Shown here: positions 23,356 to 31,089 of the stretch, piece after piece
Layout of the letters: each line of letters opens with the position of its first letter
Position numbering within the stretch: the stretch's first letter is position 1
Source of the DNA: a virus
Length of the DNA stretch: 31,125 nt
Reading direction: 5' to 3' (one strand)
IMG/VR virus record: IMGVR_UViG_3300029397_000033
Coordinates: 1-31,125 of that record
Program-made: the position numbers and the translations under genes
The notes under the pieces: model-generated
The model's database searches: none
What the model was told of the DNA's origin: nothing
Seen by the model: only the letters and a program-made list of their open reading frames with translations

Positions 23356-24869
23356 TGGATGAGGGCGGTCTGCTCCGTGGAAACTTCAGCAGCGGCACTG
23401 GAGAGCAGGGCAGTGGCTTGCTGCCCGTTGGCTGTGGTCTTGCGTGGATCCGAGTCGAAGATCAAGCCCAGTGAGTCAGCCCGCGCATTGTCGGCCGCCA
23501 CCTGGCGATCGACGTCCTCCTCGTCGTAGCCCATCTCATTGATCACCGCGCTGCGCGATTTGAAACCACCGCGGACGGCGATGATCTGGGCGTTCATGTC
23601 CTTGAGCGGATCCACCCAGTCCCAGGACGGAGGCCGCCACTCAACATCCAGATAGAGATGACGGTTCCGGGTGTAGTCGCGCGCCGAAATCTCGCCAGCC
23701 AGCACAGCCGCTTCGATCCAGGCACGCCATACCGGCCGGCAGAACTGAAACACCATCACCTGGTGCTGGAACTGTTCGCAGCGTCGGCGGAATTCCAACA
23801 ACCCTGCTCGGATTGAGGAGTAGTTAACCTTCTCCAAGTCACCGGTCAGCTGCTCGTAAGTGATCCCAAGCCCCGCCGCGATGCAGCGCAGCTGCACCTT
23901 CATGAACTCGGAGTACATCCCGCCCACGTCGCCCGGCTCCGTGAACTTCACGTCCTCGCCGGGCAGGAGCTTCACCATCGAGCCCGGCTCAAGGCCCGCG
24001 AGTGGCACTCCACTCGCATCCGTTGCGGCTTCGCCAGGCTTGCTGCCTATCACCGGATCATCGGAATTGTTCTCGGTGATAAAGGCAGCAAACATCGCCG
24101 CCAGCTTCTTGCGCACGAGCTCGGCGTCGTCGTACTGGTCCAGTTCGTGGAGCTTCACCAGAACTTGCGTGAGCCACGGTTGGCCACGGTGCTGTCCCGG
24201 ACGAAGCGGCTTGTAGACATGCAGGACGGACTCAGCGGGTACGCGGGTCGTCTCACCGGCGCTGGCAAACAGCAGCGTCTCGCCAGGATGTTCCCGGTAG
24301 AGGTGATACGCCACGCGCCGAGCTAGCCGGTCGAATTCGATCCCAGCCCGGATCACATTGCCGTTGGCCAGGTTTTGGTTCTTGGCTGTCGGCAGATGCT
24401 CAGCTTCGAGGACCTGCAACTGCAGAGGAATGGTCAGCTGATCCTCAGGCCGCCTTTGGCGAGTCCGCACCACACACTCGCCGCCTTCGACCGTCGCGCG
24501 ACAGACTAGGGCTTCGAGCCCGTAGAAATCAGTCAGCCCCGACGCATCAGCCTCGTCGGTCCAGCGGAGCCAGAGTTCCTGAAGTCGTCGCTTCACCGCC
24601 GGATCGGGGTGTTTCGATTGGGGCTTAATGCCGGTGCCAACGCAGTTGCCGACGAAGCTCTCAATGGCATTGCTCGCCCAGGCGTTGCGGCGCACCATGT
24701 CCCGGGACCGGGAGCGCAAAGCGTCGCCGCCACCACTTACTAAAGCGTTGATGCCTTCCGTCGACGGGCTCCAACCCTGCGTGCGGCGGGTATTGGCTGC
24801 AGCTTCGTATCCGGAGGCTGCGCGCATCGACGGGAAAGCCGCTCGCAGGAGATTGCGCCAGTAGCCCAC
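23352..24869 (-). CDS. Portal protein (lambda B family)
   Basis: A 505-residue protein of the lambda portal family. Typical segments include DMVRRNAWASNAIESFVGNCVGTGIKPQ near the N-terminus, LEAEHLPT, GVRYHLYREHPGE-like wording, VLHVYKPLRPGQHRGQPWLTQVLVKL, then DDAELVRKKLAAMFAAFI, GMYSEFMKVQLRCIAAGLGITYEQLTGDLEKVNYSSIRAGLLEFRR (the most conserved part), and ending in DMNAQIIAVRGGFKSRSAVINEMGYDEEDVDRQVAADN. It forms the ring for DNA entry and exit. The start codon is GTG at 24869, overlapping the gpW-like stop (TAGTG). The end overlaps the protease start by four bases. Confidence 0.93.
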   Translation of the reverse strand: MGYWRNLLRAAFPSMRAASGYEAAANTRRTQGWSPSTEGINALVSGGGDALRSRSRDMVRRNAWASNAIESFVGNCVGTGIKPQSKHPDPAVKRRLQELWLRWTDEADASGLTDFYGLEALVCRATVEGGECVVRTRQRRPEDQLTIPLQLQVLEAEHLPTAKNQNLANGNVIRAGIEFDRLARRVAYHLYREHPGETLLFASAGETTRVPAESVLHVYKPLRPGQHRGQPWLTQVLVKLHELDQYDDAELVRKKLAAMFAAFITENNSDDPVIGSKPGEAATDASGVPLAGLEPGSMVKLLPGEDVKFTEPGDVGGMYSEFMKVQLRCIAAGLGITYEQLTGDLEKVNYSSIRAGLLEFRRRCEQFQHQVMVFQFCRPVWRAWIEAAVLAGEISARDYTRNRHLYLDVEWRPPSWDWVDPLKDMNAQIIAVRGGFKSRSAVINEMGYDEEDVDRQVAADNARADSLGLIFDSDPRKTTANGQQATALLSSAAAEVSTEQTALIQ

Positions 24870-25078
24870 TAAAAGCCTTTCTCCGTGTACAGCCGAATCA
24901 CTCGGGAACGCGGCGTCGTCGGATCGGCCGCAGCAAGGCTGGCCTTGACTTCTGCAATGGCCTTCTTCAACTCGTCGACACTGCGGTACTCCACACTGCG
25001 CCCTTCGTAGCTGACGCGGAGCGTGCCGCTGGCCAGCGCTGCCTCCAGCGCTTCGAGTTGAGATTGGGTGAATGCCAT
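24869..25078 (-). CDS. gpW-like head-tail joining protein
   Basis: A 69-residue protein of the gpW family: AFTQSQLEALEAALASGTLRVSYEGRSVEYRSVDELKKAIAEVKASLAA, in which a helix, a short beta hairpin with the GRSVEYRS pattern and a second helix are clearly seen. It plugs the portal in the filled head. The ATG lies directly after the terminase large subunit stop codon (TGAATG). It is followed by the portal with a one-base overlap. The order terminase, W, B matches lambda. Confidence 0.9.
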   Translation of the reverse strand: MAFTQSQLEALEAALASGTLRVSYEGRSVEYRSVDELKKAIAEVKASLAAADPTTPRSRVIRLYTEKGF

Positions 25079-26992
25079 TCAGCTGCGAATCCAGTTCGAG
25101 CGGACGACTCTGCGAATCGGTAGTGGCGGTACGACCAATGGAGGATCGGCCTGCTCCTGAGCGGCCTCTTCCGATACAGCGACCGCTGCTTCGAGTTCTC
25201 GCCAGTGCTTTTCCGTGAAGCGGTCGATCCCGTAGATCGATGCTGCGGCGCGGGCATACACGCGGGCGTCCAACGCTTCATTCCTGGTGTTAGCGCCGAG
25301 GACCCAGTGCCCTTTGATGAAGCTCTCCGAGGTCAGCTGCCGGAAGTACTCTTCCTCGTACCGAGGGAAGTGGCAATACCCTGCCGGAAACGGCTCTCCG
25401 CTTTCTTCCGTTGGCGGCGCCAGTCGCAATCTGCTGTACAGCTCCGATTTCGCCACCGGAGTACCCAGAGTCCACAGGCGAGTGCCGCGCCGCTTGCTCG
25501 CATCCACAGGCGAAGCGCCCAAGATCAGGCGATCCGTCCTCGCCGTACCTTTCACAGCCACGGCTGATTTCGGATGCGCGGCCCGCGCGCCAGCAGGACC
25601 CCAGGAAGCCTGCGGATGACTGCGCACCCAGTCATAGGTGATGCGTGGATTGAAGCCCGAATCGATGCAGAGGACCCGAATCGGCAGTCTAAGACCGCTG
25701 GCGTGCGAGAACTCCTCGTCCAACACGGCGTCCAGTTGCCGCCACACCTCAGGCCGAGCGGTATCGCCCATCAGTACGCGATAGTCGATCGACCACGACT
25801 CCTTGCCGCGGCCCCAGGCGACGACTTCCACCTCGATTCGATTCGGATGGACGTCGGCACCGGCCGTGAGAAACAGGCCACCGCGTGGGGCCGTCCCGAT
25901 CGGGTAATCTTCTCGGCGGTCATACAGAGGTTGCCAGTCCGGCGCATCGCCGCGCTCTTGCCAGGACTCGCCTAGCACCAGATTGACGAACGACTTCAGT
26001 CGCTCGACATCTCTTTGCGCCTTCTCCCAATCGTCTGCGGCGCGATCCCATCCGTACCAGCCCACGGGACTGTAAAGGCTCGACAGATGGTAGCCACGCG
26101 TGCGCCCGTCTCCGGCAGCCTCCGGCCGCCACTCGCCGCGTTCGAGCATCCCACCTTTCTGGTGATTGAAAATGGCCTGTTCGCAGCCGATGCAGAGGTA
26201 AGCCACTTTCTGCGGCTCGCCTTTGGGCCAGCGCAGCCGCTCGAACTTCAGCACCTGATACTCGCCGCAGCGCGGGCAGGGCACCCAGTACCGCCGTTGA
26301 TCACTCTCGGCGAACGCCGCTTCAATCCGGCTCGTGCCGGTGATGAGCGGCGTTGAGACCATGAAGACCTTGCGCCGCGCGAAGGTTCGCGTGCGAGCGA
26401 ACGCCAGATTGACAGGATCGCCCTCGCCATCGACATCCCCGGGATAGGCGTCCACCTCATCGAGGAAGAGATAACGGACCGCCATCGAGCGCAGGCCGAC
26501 GGCACTGTTGGCGCCCGTCATGACGAGCACCCCGCCGGGAAAGTCCTTCGACAGAACCGTATTGCCGGAATCGCGCGACCGCGGACTCTTCACCAGCGCG
26601 CGCAACGCTTCGCTCTCCTCGATCAGCGGATCGATGCGCTGCTTGGAGTTGCGCTTGGCCATCTCCACGGTCGGCTGGACCAGCATCATCGGGCCAGGCG
26701 ATTTGTGGATGACATAGCCGACCCAGTTGTTGGCGGCCTCGGTAAATCCAAGCTGCGCGCCCTTGGTCACCACCACGCGTTCGACCGGCGACAGCGGCGA
26801 AAGCGCGTCCATGATTTCGCGCAGATATGGGGTCCGCTCAGTCCGGTATGGTCCCGGCTCACTGGCAGCTTTGCCTGAAAGCCTCCGGTGCTGATCCGCC
26901 CACTCTGAGACCGTCAGCCGGGGATCCGGCCGGAGCCCTGAGCGGAATGCGTTTTCGTAGACTTCAGTTGCCGTTTGCGCCGGCAAGGTCAT
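25079..26992 (-). CDS. Terminase large subunit (gpA family)
   Basis: A 637-residue packaging motor and nuclease of the lambda gpA type. Visible: KGAQLGFTE at 77-85 (deviant Walker A), YLFLDEVDAYPGD at 174-186 (Walker B with catalytic Glu), STPLI at 213-217 (coupling motif), a zinc knuckle with CPRC at 239-242 and CIGC at 267-270, then nuclease-domain acids in TAGADVHPNRIEVEVVAW (D380) and CIDSGFN (D444). The C-terminal 60 residues are acidic and proline-rich and may contact the portal. The ATG at 26992 is inside the end of the small subunit gene (29-base overlap). It cuts and packages phage DNA; the family is typical of cos phages. Confidence 0.93.
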   Translation of the reverse strand: MTLPAQTATEVYENAFRSGLRPDPRLTVSEWADQHRRLSGKAASEPGPYRTERTPYLREIMDALSPLSPVERVVVTKGAQLGFTEAANNWVGYVIHKSPGPMMLVQPTVEMAKRNSKQRIDPLIEESEALRALVKSPRSRDSGNTVLSKDFPGGVLVMTGANSAVGLRSMAVRYLFLDEVDAYPGDVDGEGDPVNLAFARTRTFARRKVFMVSTPLITGTSRIEAAFAESDQRRYWVPCPRCGEYQVLKFERLRWPKGEPQKVAYLCIGCEQAIFNHQKGGMLERGEWRPEAAGDGRTRGYHLSSLYSPVGWYGWDRAADDWEKAQRDVERLKSFVNLVLGESWQERGDAPDWQPLYDRREDYPIGTAPRGGLFLTAGADVHPNRIEVEVVAWGRGKESWSIDYRVLMGDTARPEVWRQLDAVLDEEFSHASGLRLPIRVLCIDSGFNPRITYDWVRSHPQASWGPAGARAAHPKSAVAVKGTARTDRLILGASPVDASKRRGTRLWTLGTPVAKSELYSRLRLAPPTEESGEPFPAGYCHFPRYEEEYFRQLTSESFIKGHWVLGANTRNEALDARVYARAAASIYGIDRFTEKHWRELEAAVAVSEEAAQEQADPPLVVPPLPIRRVVRSNWIRS

Positions 26993-27485
26993 CGAGGGCT
27001 CGTCGAATCTCCTCAGTCAGAATCAAATGGACTTTGTCGGGGTCGGATTCCGCCGCCAACGTCGCGGCCAGCCGATCAGGGATGTTCAGCAGGTTGTCGC
27101 GCACCGCGCGGGCCTTTGTGAACGCCGCTACCTGCACCTCATCGCGGCTGATGAGCTTCGCGGTCTTCTCTTCGAACTCGATCTTGGCCAGCCGTGCGAG
27201 GTAGTTCTCGCGGATGGCTCGAGCACGGAAGTAGTCCAGGCTGCCGGCGCCGCCAGACTCCGCTCGCGGTGCGTCCGGATATGAACCTGCCGGCGATGGC
27301 GTAACGACTCTTGACGATCGCTTCTGCCCAGGTCGCGTCTTCGCGCTCCATTCGGCATCAGCTCGATCACTGTCGATTGTTCCGTCTTCGGTCGTCGCGA
27401 TTCGGCCGGAGCGGATCGCTTTCTGCACTGCGGCCAAGCTGACTCCACGATGCTTGGCATACGCGCGCAGGCTCAGCACCGGCAT
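26964..27485 (-). CDS. Terminase small subunit (Nu1-like)
   Basis: A 173-residue protein. Residues 1-30 (SLRAYAKHRGVSLAAVQKAIRSGRI) form a helix-turn-helix as in Nu1-type DNA-binding ends; a disordered basic stretch follows at about 48-80. The conserved helical C-terminus, with YLARLAKIEFEEKTAKLISRDEV, AAFTKARAVRDNLLNIPDRLAATLA and LTEEIRRALDDLA, is the part that contacts the large subunit. The ATG at 27485 lies in a divergent region facing a + strand cassette; the ribosome binding site is weak. It is the first gene of the leftward late cluster and recognises the phage packaging site. Confidence 0.88.
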   Translation of the reverse strand: MPVLSLRAYAKHRGVSLAAVQKAIRSGRIATTEDGTIDSDRADAEWSAKTRPGQKRSSRVVTPSPAGSYPDAPRAESGGAGSLDYFRARAIRENYLARLAKIEFEEKTAKLISRDEVQVAAFTKARAVRDNLLNIPDRLAATLAAESDPDKVHLILTEEIRRALDDLAGANGN

Positions 27486-27542
27486 CGCAGATTCTCAAAG
27501 ATCGCCGGAACATTCCACTTGCTTTGCATCGCCACCGAAGTG

Positions 27543-27797
27543 ATGAATGGGTTCGCCATGAGGAACACCAAAACCAAGCAGCCTGCCGCCGAGTGCCATT
27601 CGCAGCGGTTTGTCGAATGCATGGACCTGCTGACGCGCATCGCCAGCCGGCTCGCCGAGCACCAGAAACGCCAACGGGCTGAACCCAACGACTGGGGGTA
27701 TGCGGGCGACTTGGGCCGTGTCAGCGAGCAGCTTGCCTACGTCCTTGCCGCCCTGGGCGACCGCAGCGCAGTCGATGCCAAAGGGCTGGAGTACTGA
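27543..27797 (+). CDS. Small conserved-looking helical protein, first of a three-gene cassette
   Basis: A 84-residue protein if started at the ATG at 27543; the ATG at 27558 (79 residues) is also possible, and neither has a clear ribosome binding site. It is a helical protein with FVECMDLLTRIASRLAEHQKRQRAEPNDWGYAGDLGRVSEQLAYVLAALGD, a wording I have seen in small proteins of plasmids and integrated elements, always unnamed. It is transcribed away from the terminase genes, and its stop codon is two bases from the next start, so the three + strand genes form an operon. Function unknown. Confidence 0.65.
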   Translation: MNGFAMRNTKTKQPAAECHSQRFVECMDLLTRIASRLAEHQKRQRAEPNDWGYAGDLGRVSEQLAYVLAALGDRSAVDAKGLEY

Positions 27798-27799
27798 CC

Positions 27800-28027
27800 A
27801 TGACCCGCGCAGAACTCATCCGCTGGGCCACAAGCAACGGCTGGACGCTCGATCGCTTCGGCCACCTCAAGAGAGAGCTGGACAACAAGACGTACCGGCT
27901 GAGGTTGAGCCGGATTGCTGCACGCTACGAAATCAAAACGCCCTCGGGATGGACCCGCATCCGGAGTGGCCACTACAAGGACTTGCACATCACCGCCGAC
28001 GGGAAGCTCGGCGGTCTCACCAGATAG
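27800..28027 (+). CDS. Small conserved-looking protein, second of a three-gene cassette
   Basis: A 75-residue basic protein. It starts with an amphipathic helix (MTRAELIRWATSNGWTLDRFGHLKRE) followed by four or so short beta strands (TYRLRLSRIAARYEIKT, WTRIRSGHYKDLHITADGKLGGL). The fold looks like a compact alpha-beta nucleic acid- or protein-binding domain. I know close relatives only as hypothetical proteins of mobile elements. The start lies two bases after the preceding stop codon, and the end is 14 bases before the next start. Function unknown. Confidence 0.75.
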   Translation: MTRAELIRWATSNGWTLDRFGHLKRELDNKTYRLRLSRIAARYEIKTPSGWTRIRSGHYKDLHITADGKLGGLTR

Positions 28028-28041
28028 AAAGGACACTCGAC

Positions 28042-28617
28042 ATGACCATCTTTGCCCTCGACACCGAGAACATCATCACTGCCTACGACGCGCACGAAGA
28101 AGATCGGCTCGCCCGAGCCGAGAATCTCGAAGGCACTTTTTCGACTGAAAAGGAGTTCATCAAGCTCTCCAAGGGTTGGCCGCTCTCCCGGTTCGCCGAG
28201 GTCTGGAACGCTTTTGCCGGCGCACCTCCCTTTGGCGACCTCAAGGCGGTCCGGAAGTTCACGGACCGCAAGAGTGCCGTGGTTCGCATCTGGAAGGCGC
28301 TCCAAGCCCTGACGCCCACCCCCGCGCCGACGTTGGCCCCTGACGCGCCGAAGAAGACCAAGGCGGCCGAGGGCGCCAGCCGCACGAGCGCCGCCACGAA
28401 GCCCACCGGAGCGCGCGATGGCAGCAAGAAGGCCAAGGTGCTCGAACTCCTCTGCCAGACCGAAGGCGCGACGATTGCCGACATCATGGCTGCCACGGAC
28501 TGGCAATCGCACAGCGTGCGCGGCTTTATCAGCGGCAGCCTGGTCAAGAAAATGGGACTCAGAGTCGACTCCGCCAAACGCTCCGATGGCGTGCGCGCCT
28601 ACCGGATCGCCGAGTAG
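28042..28617 (+). CDS. DUF3489 protein, third of a three-gene cassette
   Basis: A 191-residue protein. The N-terminal part (about 1-90) is helical (DTENIITAYDAHEE, then EFIKLSKGWPLSRFAEVWNAFAG and KKFTDRKSAVVRIWKALQAL-like wording), followed by a Lys/Ala/Pro/Thr-rich linker (about 95-130). The C-terminal 60 residues match the DUF3489 pattern: KKAKVLELLCQTEGATIADIMAATDWQSHSVRGFISGSLVKKMG, a winged-helix-like end with GVRAYRI. It is probably a DNA-binding regulator, a role inferred from the helix-turn-helix-like end. AAAGGA lies about eight bases before ATG 28042. A strong terminator follows. Confidence 0.85.
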   Translation: MTIFALDTENIITAYDAHEEDRLARAENLEGTFSTEKEFIKLSKGWPLSRFAEVWNAFAGAPPFGDLKAVRKFTDRKSAVVRIWKALQALTPTPAPTLAPDAPKKTKAAEGASRTSAATKPTGARDGSKKAKVLELLCQTEGATIADIMAATDWQSHSVRGFISGSLVKKMGLRVDSAKRSDGVRAYRIAE

Positions 28618-28633
28618 ACTCTCCGGTGAGAAC

Positions 28634-28670
28634 CGCCGCCGGTTAACCACCGGCGGCGTTCTTGTTCTTC
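28634..28670 (+). terminator. Rho-independent terminator of the three-gene cassette
   Basis: A perfect 10-bp stem (28634-28643 and 28649-28658, CGCCGCCGGT/ACCGGCGGCG) around a five-base loop, followed by TTCTTGTTCTTC. It lies 16 bases after the stop codon of the DUF3489 gene on the + strand. The stem also encodes the C-terminal residues and stop codon of the opposite-strand gene that ends at 28643. Confidence 0.85.
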
Positions 28671-28912
28671 ACGTGTCCCTCGATCATCTGCAGCCATTCC
28701 ATCTGGTGATCCATTCGCAGATGGCACTCGCCAGCGCGAACGTAGGTGCCATTGATCCTGGCGATGATGCGGTTCTCTAGCTCCGCGATCTCGCGTCGGA
28801 CCTCTGCAAGCAGTGCCCGATTCTGCAGGCCCACATAAGCACCCAGCAGTCCAGGGATCAAGCCGATGACAGGCACCACCAGTTCAAGTCCCATTTTCAA
28901 TTCTTCCGTCAT
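28643..28912 (-). CDS. Small membrane protein with cytoplasmic-style helical tail
   Basis: An 89-residue protein: one transmembrane helix (about 10-29, LELVVPVIGLIPGLLGAYVG) followed by a charged helix (ALLAEVRREIAELENRIIARI) and a polar tail that carries two His (CHLRMDHQMEW). It could be a holin- or spanin-like protein, or another membrane accessory factor; no family recognised. Its start overlaps the end of the next gene by four bases (ATGA). Its final codons lie in the terminator stem of the converging cassette. Confidence 0.6.
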   Translation of the reverse strand: MTEELKMGLELVVPVIGLIPGLLGAYVGLQNRALLAEVRREIAELENRIIARINGTYVRAGECHLRMDHQMEWLQMIEGHVKNKNAAGG

Positions 28913-29160
28913 TCAGCCTGCGTGCTGGCTCTTTGCGCCATTGCCTCCTCGAGAAGCTGAAGTTCCACGTGCCAATCCGCCCAACCCATCAACAAGCCGA
29001 TGCCGTCTTGACATGGCTCCTGCATCGCTCGCTCGATGTCCGCGATCTCTCGGCGGCAGCGGGCAATCTCAAGTTGCACTCGGTACTCGGAATCCACCGA
29101 GCCGGGGGAAAGACTCTCCGTCCGCTTCAATCGTAGTCCCCCTATCAAACGAGGGTTCAC
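28909..29160 (-). CDS. Small helical protein overlapping the HNH gene
   Basis: An 83-residue product if started at GTG 29160. The segment EYRVQLEIARCRREIADIERAMQE is a clear amphipathic helix, with a second one near the end (ELQLLEEAMAQ). The first 90 bases overlap the end of the HNH gene in another frame, so the real start may be later: a TTG near 29127 has GGGGGA six bases before it. The ATGA overlap with the following membrane-protein gene supports a real coupled gene. Function unknown; membrane segment absent. Confidence 0.5.
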   Translation of the reverse strand: MNPRLIGGLRLKRTESLSPGSVDSEYRVQLEIARCRREIADIERAMQEPCQDGIGLLMGWADWHVELQLLEEAMAQRASTQAE

Positions 29161-29557
29161 AATCTGGCCATTGACTCTCTGTTCTGCCTTTGGACTCTTG
29201 CCGACGCTGTTTGTTTCTCACGGCATTCTCGATCTTGCAGGATCGACACCAGGGTGAAATCCAGATCTTCTGTGGGTAGTATTCAGTGACCGGCTTCAAG
29301 GCTCCGCATTTGCGGCAAGGCTTCCACCAGACCCCCTCACGCAACTCACAACCGCTGTGGATCCGCTTGTGGGTGAGCGGATCCAGTAACTCCAAGTTGT
29401 CGAGGCGATTGTCGAGTTTGTCTTGGTTGATGTGGTGAATAACGAAGCCAGCGGGAATGCGCCCATTGGCGCTCTCCCACACCAACACGTGCTCCATGCG
29501 GAGGCGCTTGGAGGCCGGGTCGTAAACCCGCTGGTAGCCTTTCGCCGTGATCGCCAT
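29069..29557 (-). CDS. HNH endonuclease
   Basis: A 162-residue protein. The N-terminal half carries the HNH module: HVLVWESANGRIPAGFVIHHINQDKLDNRLDNLELLDPLTHKRIHS, with H41-H42, N50 and H67 as metal and catalytic positions. A zinc-finger-like part follows (CRKC at 81-84 and CRSC at 104-107). The C-terminal 40 residues overlap the next gene in another frame and may be poorly conserved. HNH nucleases occur near phage terminases, where some help in DNA cutting, and also as homing enzymes. The ATG (29557) is seven bases after the methyltransferase stop codon. Confidence 0.85.
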   Translation of the reverse strand: MAITAKGYQRVYDPASKRLRMEHVLVWESANGRIPAGFVIHHINQDKLDNRLDNLELLDPLTHKRIHSGCELREGVWWKPCRKCGALKPVTEYYPQKIWISPWCRSCKIENAVRNKQRRQESKGRTESQWPDCEPSFDRGTTIEADGESFPRLGGFRVPSAT

Positions 29558-29563
29558 GAACTC

Positions 29564-30823
29564 TCAGGCAGCGTGGGCAGATCTTGAGTGTTTGACTTGG
29601 TCGAAAGTGAGTCCTTCGCCACTGAGGAGGGCTGGTTTGCCCGTGAAGTCTGCAAATCGGCGAATCACCACATCGCAGTAATGAGTGTCAAGTTCGATGA
29701 GGCGAGCAGTTCTCGCATGTTTCTCGCAGGCGATTAGAGTGCTGCCACTGCCCGCAAATGGATCGAGTACGATGTCGCGAGTCTTCGACGAGTTGTGCAG
29801 AGCCCGCTCAATCAGTTCCACCGGTTTGGTCGTCGGATGGAGGTCATTCCTGACCGGCTTCTTCACGAACCAGACATCGCCTTGGTCCCTGGCGCCGCAC
29901 CAGAAATGCGCGGTGCCCTCTTTCCAGCCGTACAGAATCGGTTCGTACTGCCGCTGGTAATCGGCACGGCCCATCGTGAAGGTGTTCTTGGCCCAAATGA
30001 GAAAAGTGGACCAGTGACCGCCCGACTCGCGGAACGCCTTCTGCAGCGTGTGCAACTCCGACGAGGACATGCAGATGTAAACGGCGCCTTTGGTCACCGT
30101 CAGCAGATTCGTGCACGCATCGCGCAGGAACTGCTCGAAGCCCTCGCCCAGATTGTCGTTGGCGATCGTCCGCTGCTTGCCGCGGAGTTTGTCTTTCATC
30201 GACGAGCCGTAGTTCACGTTGTAAGGAGGATCTGTCCAGACCATGTCCGCCAGACTGCCGTCCAGCACCTTCTCTACGGCCTCGATCTGCGTGGAGTCGC
30301 CACATAGCAGGCGGTGGTCCCCTAGGATCCACAGGTCTCCCAGCACCGTAACGGAGGCCTCGGGCCTTTCCGGGACGGCGTCGTCGTCCGTGTTGCCGGC
30401 GACCGTCTCTTCCGGCCCCATGAGAAGGGCCTCGACCTCATCCTCCGCAAACCCCAGCAGATCGAGGTCAAAGTCATCCTCCCGGAGCGCCTCCAACTCG
30501 ACCCGGAGCATCTCCTCGTCCCAGCTTGCATTCAGGGCAAGCCGATTGTCGGCCAAAACCAGCGCACGCCGCTGTGTTTCACTCAGATGATCCAGGACGA
30601 TGACCGGGACTTCGGTCATGCCCAGCTTGCGGGCCGCCTGCAGGCGGGCGTGGCCGGCGATTACGATCCCATCGCTACCGGCAAGAATTGGCGAGGTCCA
30701 CCCAAACTCGGCGATTGACGCCGCAATCTGAGCTAACTGCTCGTCACTATGCGTGCGCGCATTCCGTGCGTAGGGGATCAGCTTTTCGACCGGCCAGCGC
30801 CTAACTTGCAGATCGCGATTCAT
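29564..30823 (-). CDS. ParB-domain/DNA methyltransferase fusion
   Basis: A 419-residue protein from ATG 30823. Residues 10-95 form a ParB-like N-terminal nuclease domain (NARTHSDEQLAQIAASIAEFG, GHARLQAARKLG). After a linker comes a DNA methyltransferase: DPPYNV at 198-203 (motif IV, catalytic), HPTTKPVEL at 329-337 and DPFAGSGS at 354-361 (cofactor motif I). Motif IV before motif I points to the beta class, which methylates adenine N6 or cytosine N4. Such fusions occur in phages and mobile elements. No restriction enzyme gene is adjacent, so it is an orphan methylase that may protect phage DNA or regulate. The upstream gene overlaps by four bases (ATGA). Confidence 0.9.
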   Translation of the reverse strand: MNRDLQVRRWPVEKLIPYARNARTHSDEQLAQIAASIAEFGWTSPILAGSDGIVIAGHARLQAARKLGMTEVPVIVLDHLSETQRRALVLADNRLALNASWDEEMLRVELEALREDDFDLDLLGFAEDEVEALLMGPEETVAGNTDDDAVPERPEASVTVLGDLWILGDHRLLCGDSTQIEAVEKVLDGSLADMVWTDPPYNVNYGSSMKDKLRGKQRTIANDNLGEGFEQFLRDACTNLLTVTKGAVYICMSSSELHTLQKAFRESGGHWSTFLIWAKNTFTMGRADYQRQYEPILYGWKEGTAHFWCGARDQGDVWFVKKPVRNDLHPTTKPVELIERALHNSSKTRDIVLDPFAGSGSTLIACEKHARTARLIELDTHYCDVVIRRFADFTGKPALLSGEGLTFDQVKHSRSAHAA

Positions 30824-31089
30824 TGCTTGACGTAGGGGACCTGCGACGGCGTGCCATCGGGATTGGCGAAGTGCGCTGCCACGGCACCAAGTCCTTGGAT
30901 GGCCGACAACGCCACCAAAGCCCAAAACTTGCCCTTGGCGGGAAGGAGGTCCTGCGTGGCATTGATGCCTTGCGCCGCGAGGGCAAGCATCTGAATCACA
31001 ACATTGGCTGACAACTTCATCTGGGTGAGCTCCTGGAACTGTTTCAAGAGCGGCCTAAGCCGCAGATAGATGCGCAGTTCGCGAATCAT
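30820..31089 (-). CDS. Small membrane-associated phage protein
   Basis: An 89-residue protein. The N-terminal 30 residues are a basic helix with many Leu (MIRELRIYLRLRPLLKQFQEL), then a region about 30-45 of moderate hydrophobicity and one stronger candidate membrane segment (about 53-74, FWALVALSAIQGLGAVAAHF). The end is polar. The stop codon overlaps the methyltransferase start, so the two are coupled. A holin-like role is possible but unsupported. The ATG at 31089 is only 36 bases from the window edge. Confidence 0.55.
   Translation of the reverse strand: MIRELRIYLRLRPLLKQFQELTQMKLSANVVIQMLALAAQGINATQDLLPAKGKFWALVALSAIQGLGAVAAHFANPDGTPSQVPYVKQ

Noticed and set aside
27700-28041. Upstream extension of the DUF3489 gene
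   Set aside because: The frame is open back to 27700 but overlaps two better-supported genes in other frames; the ATG at 28042 has a good ribosome binding site.
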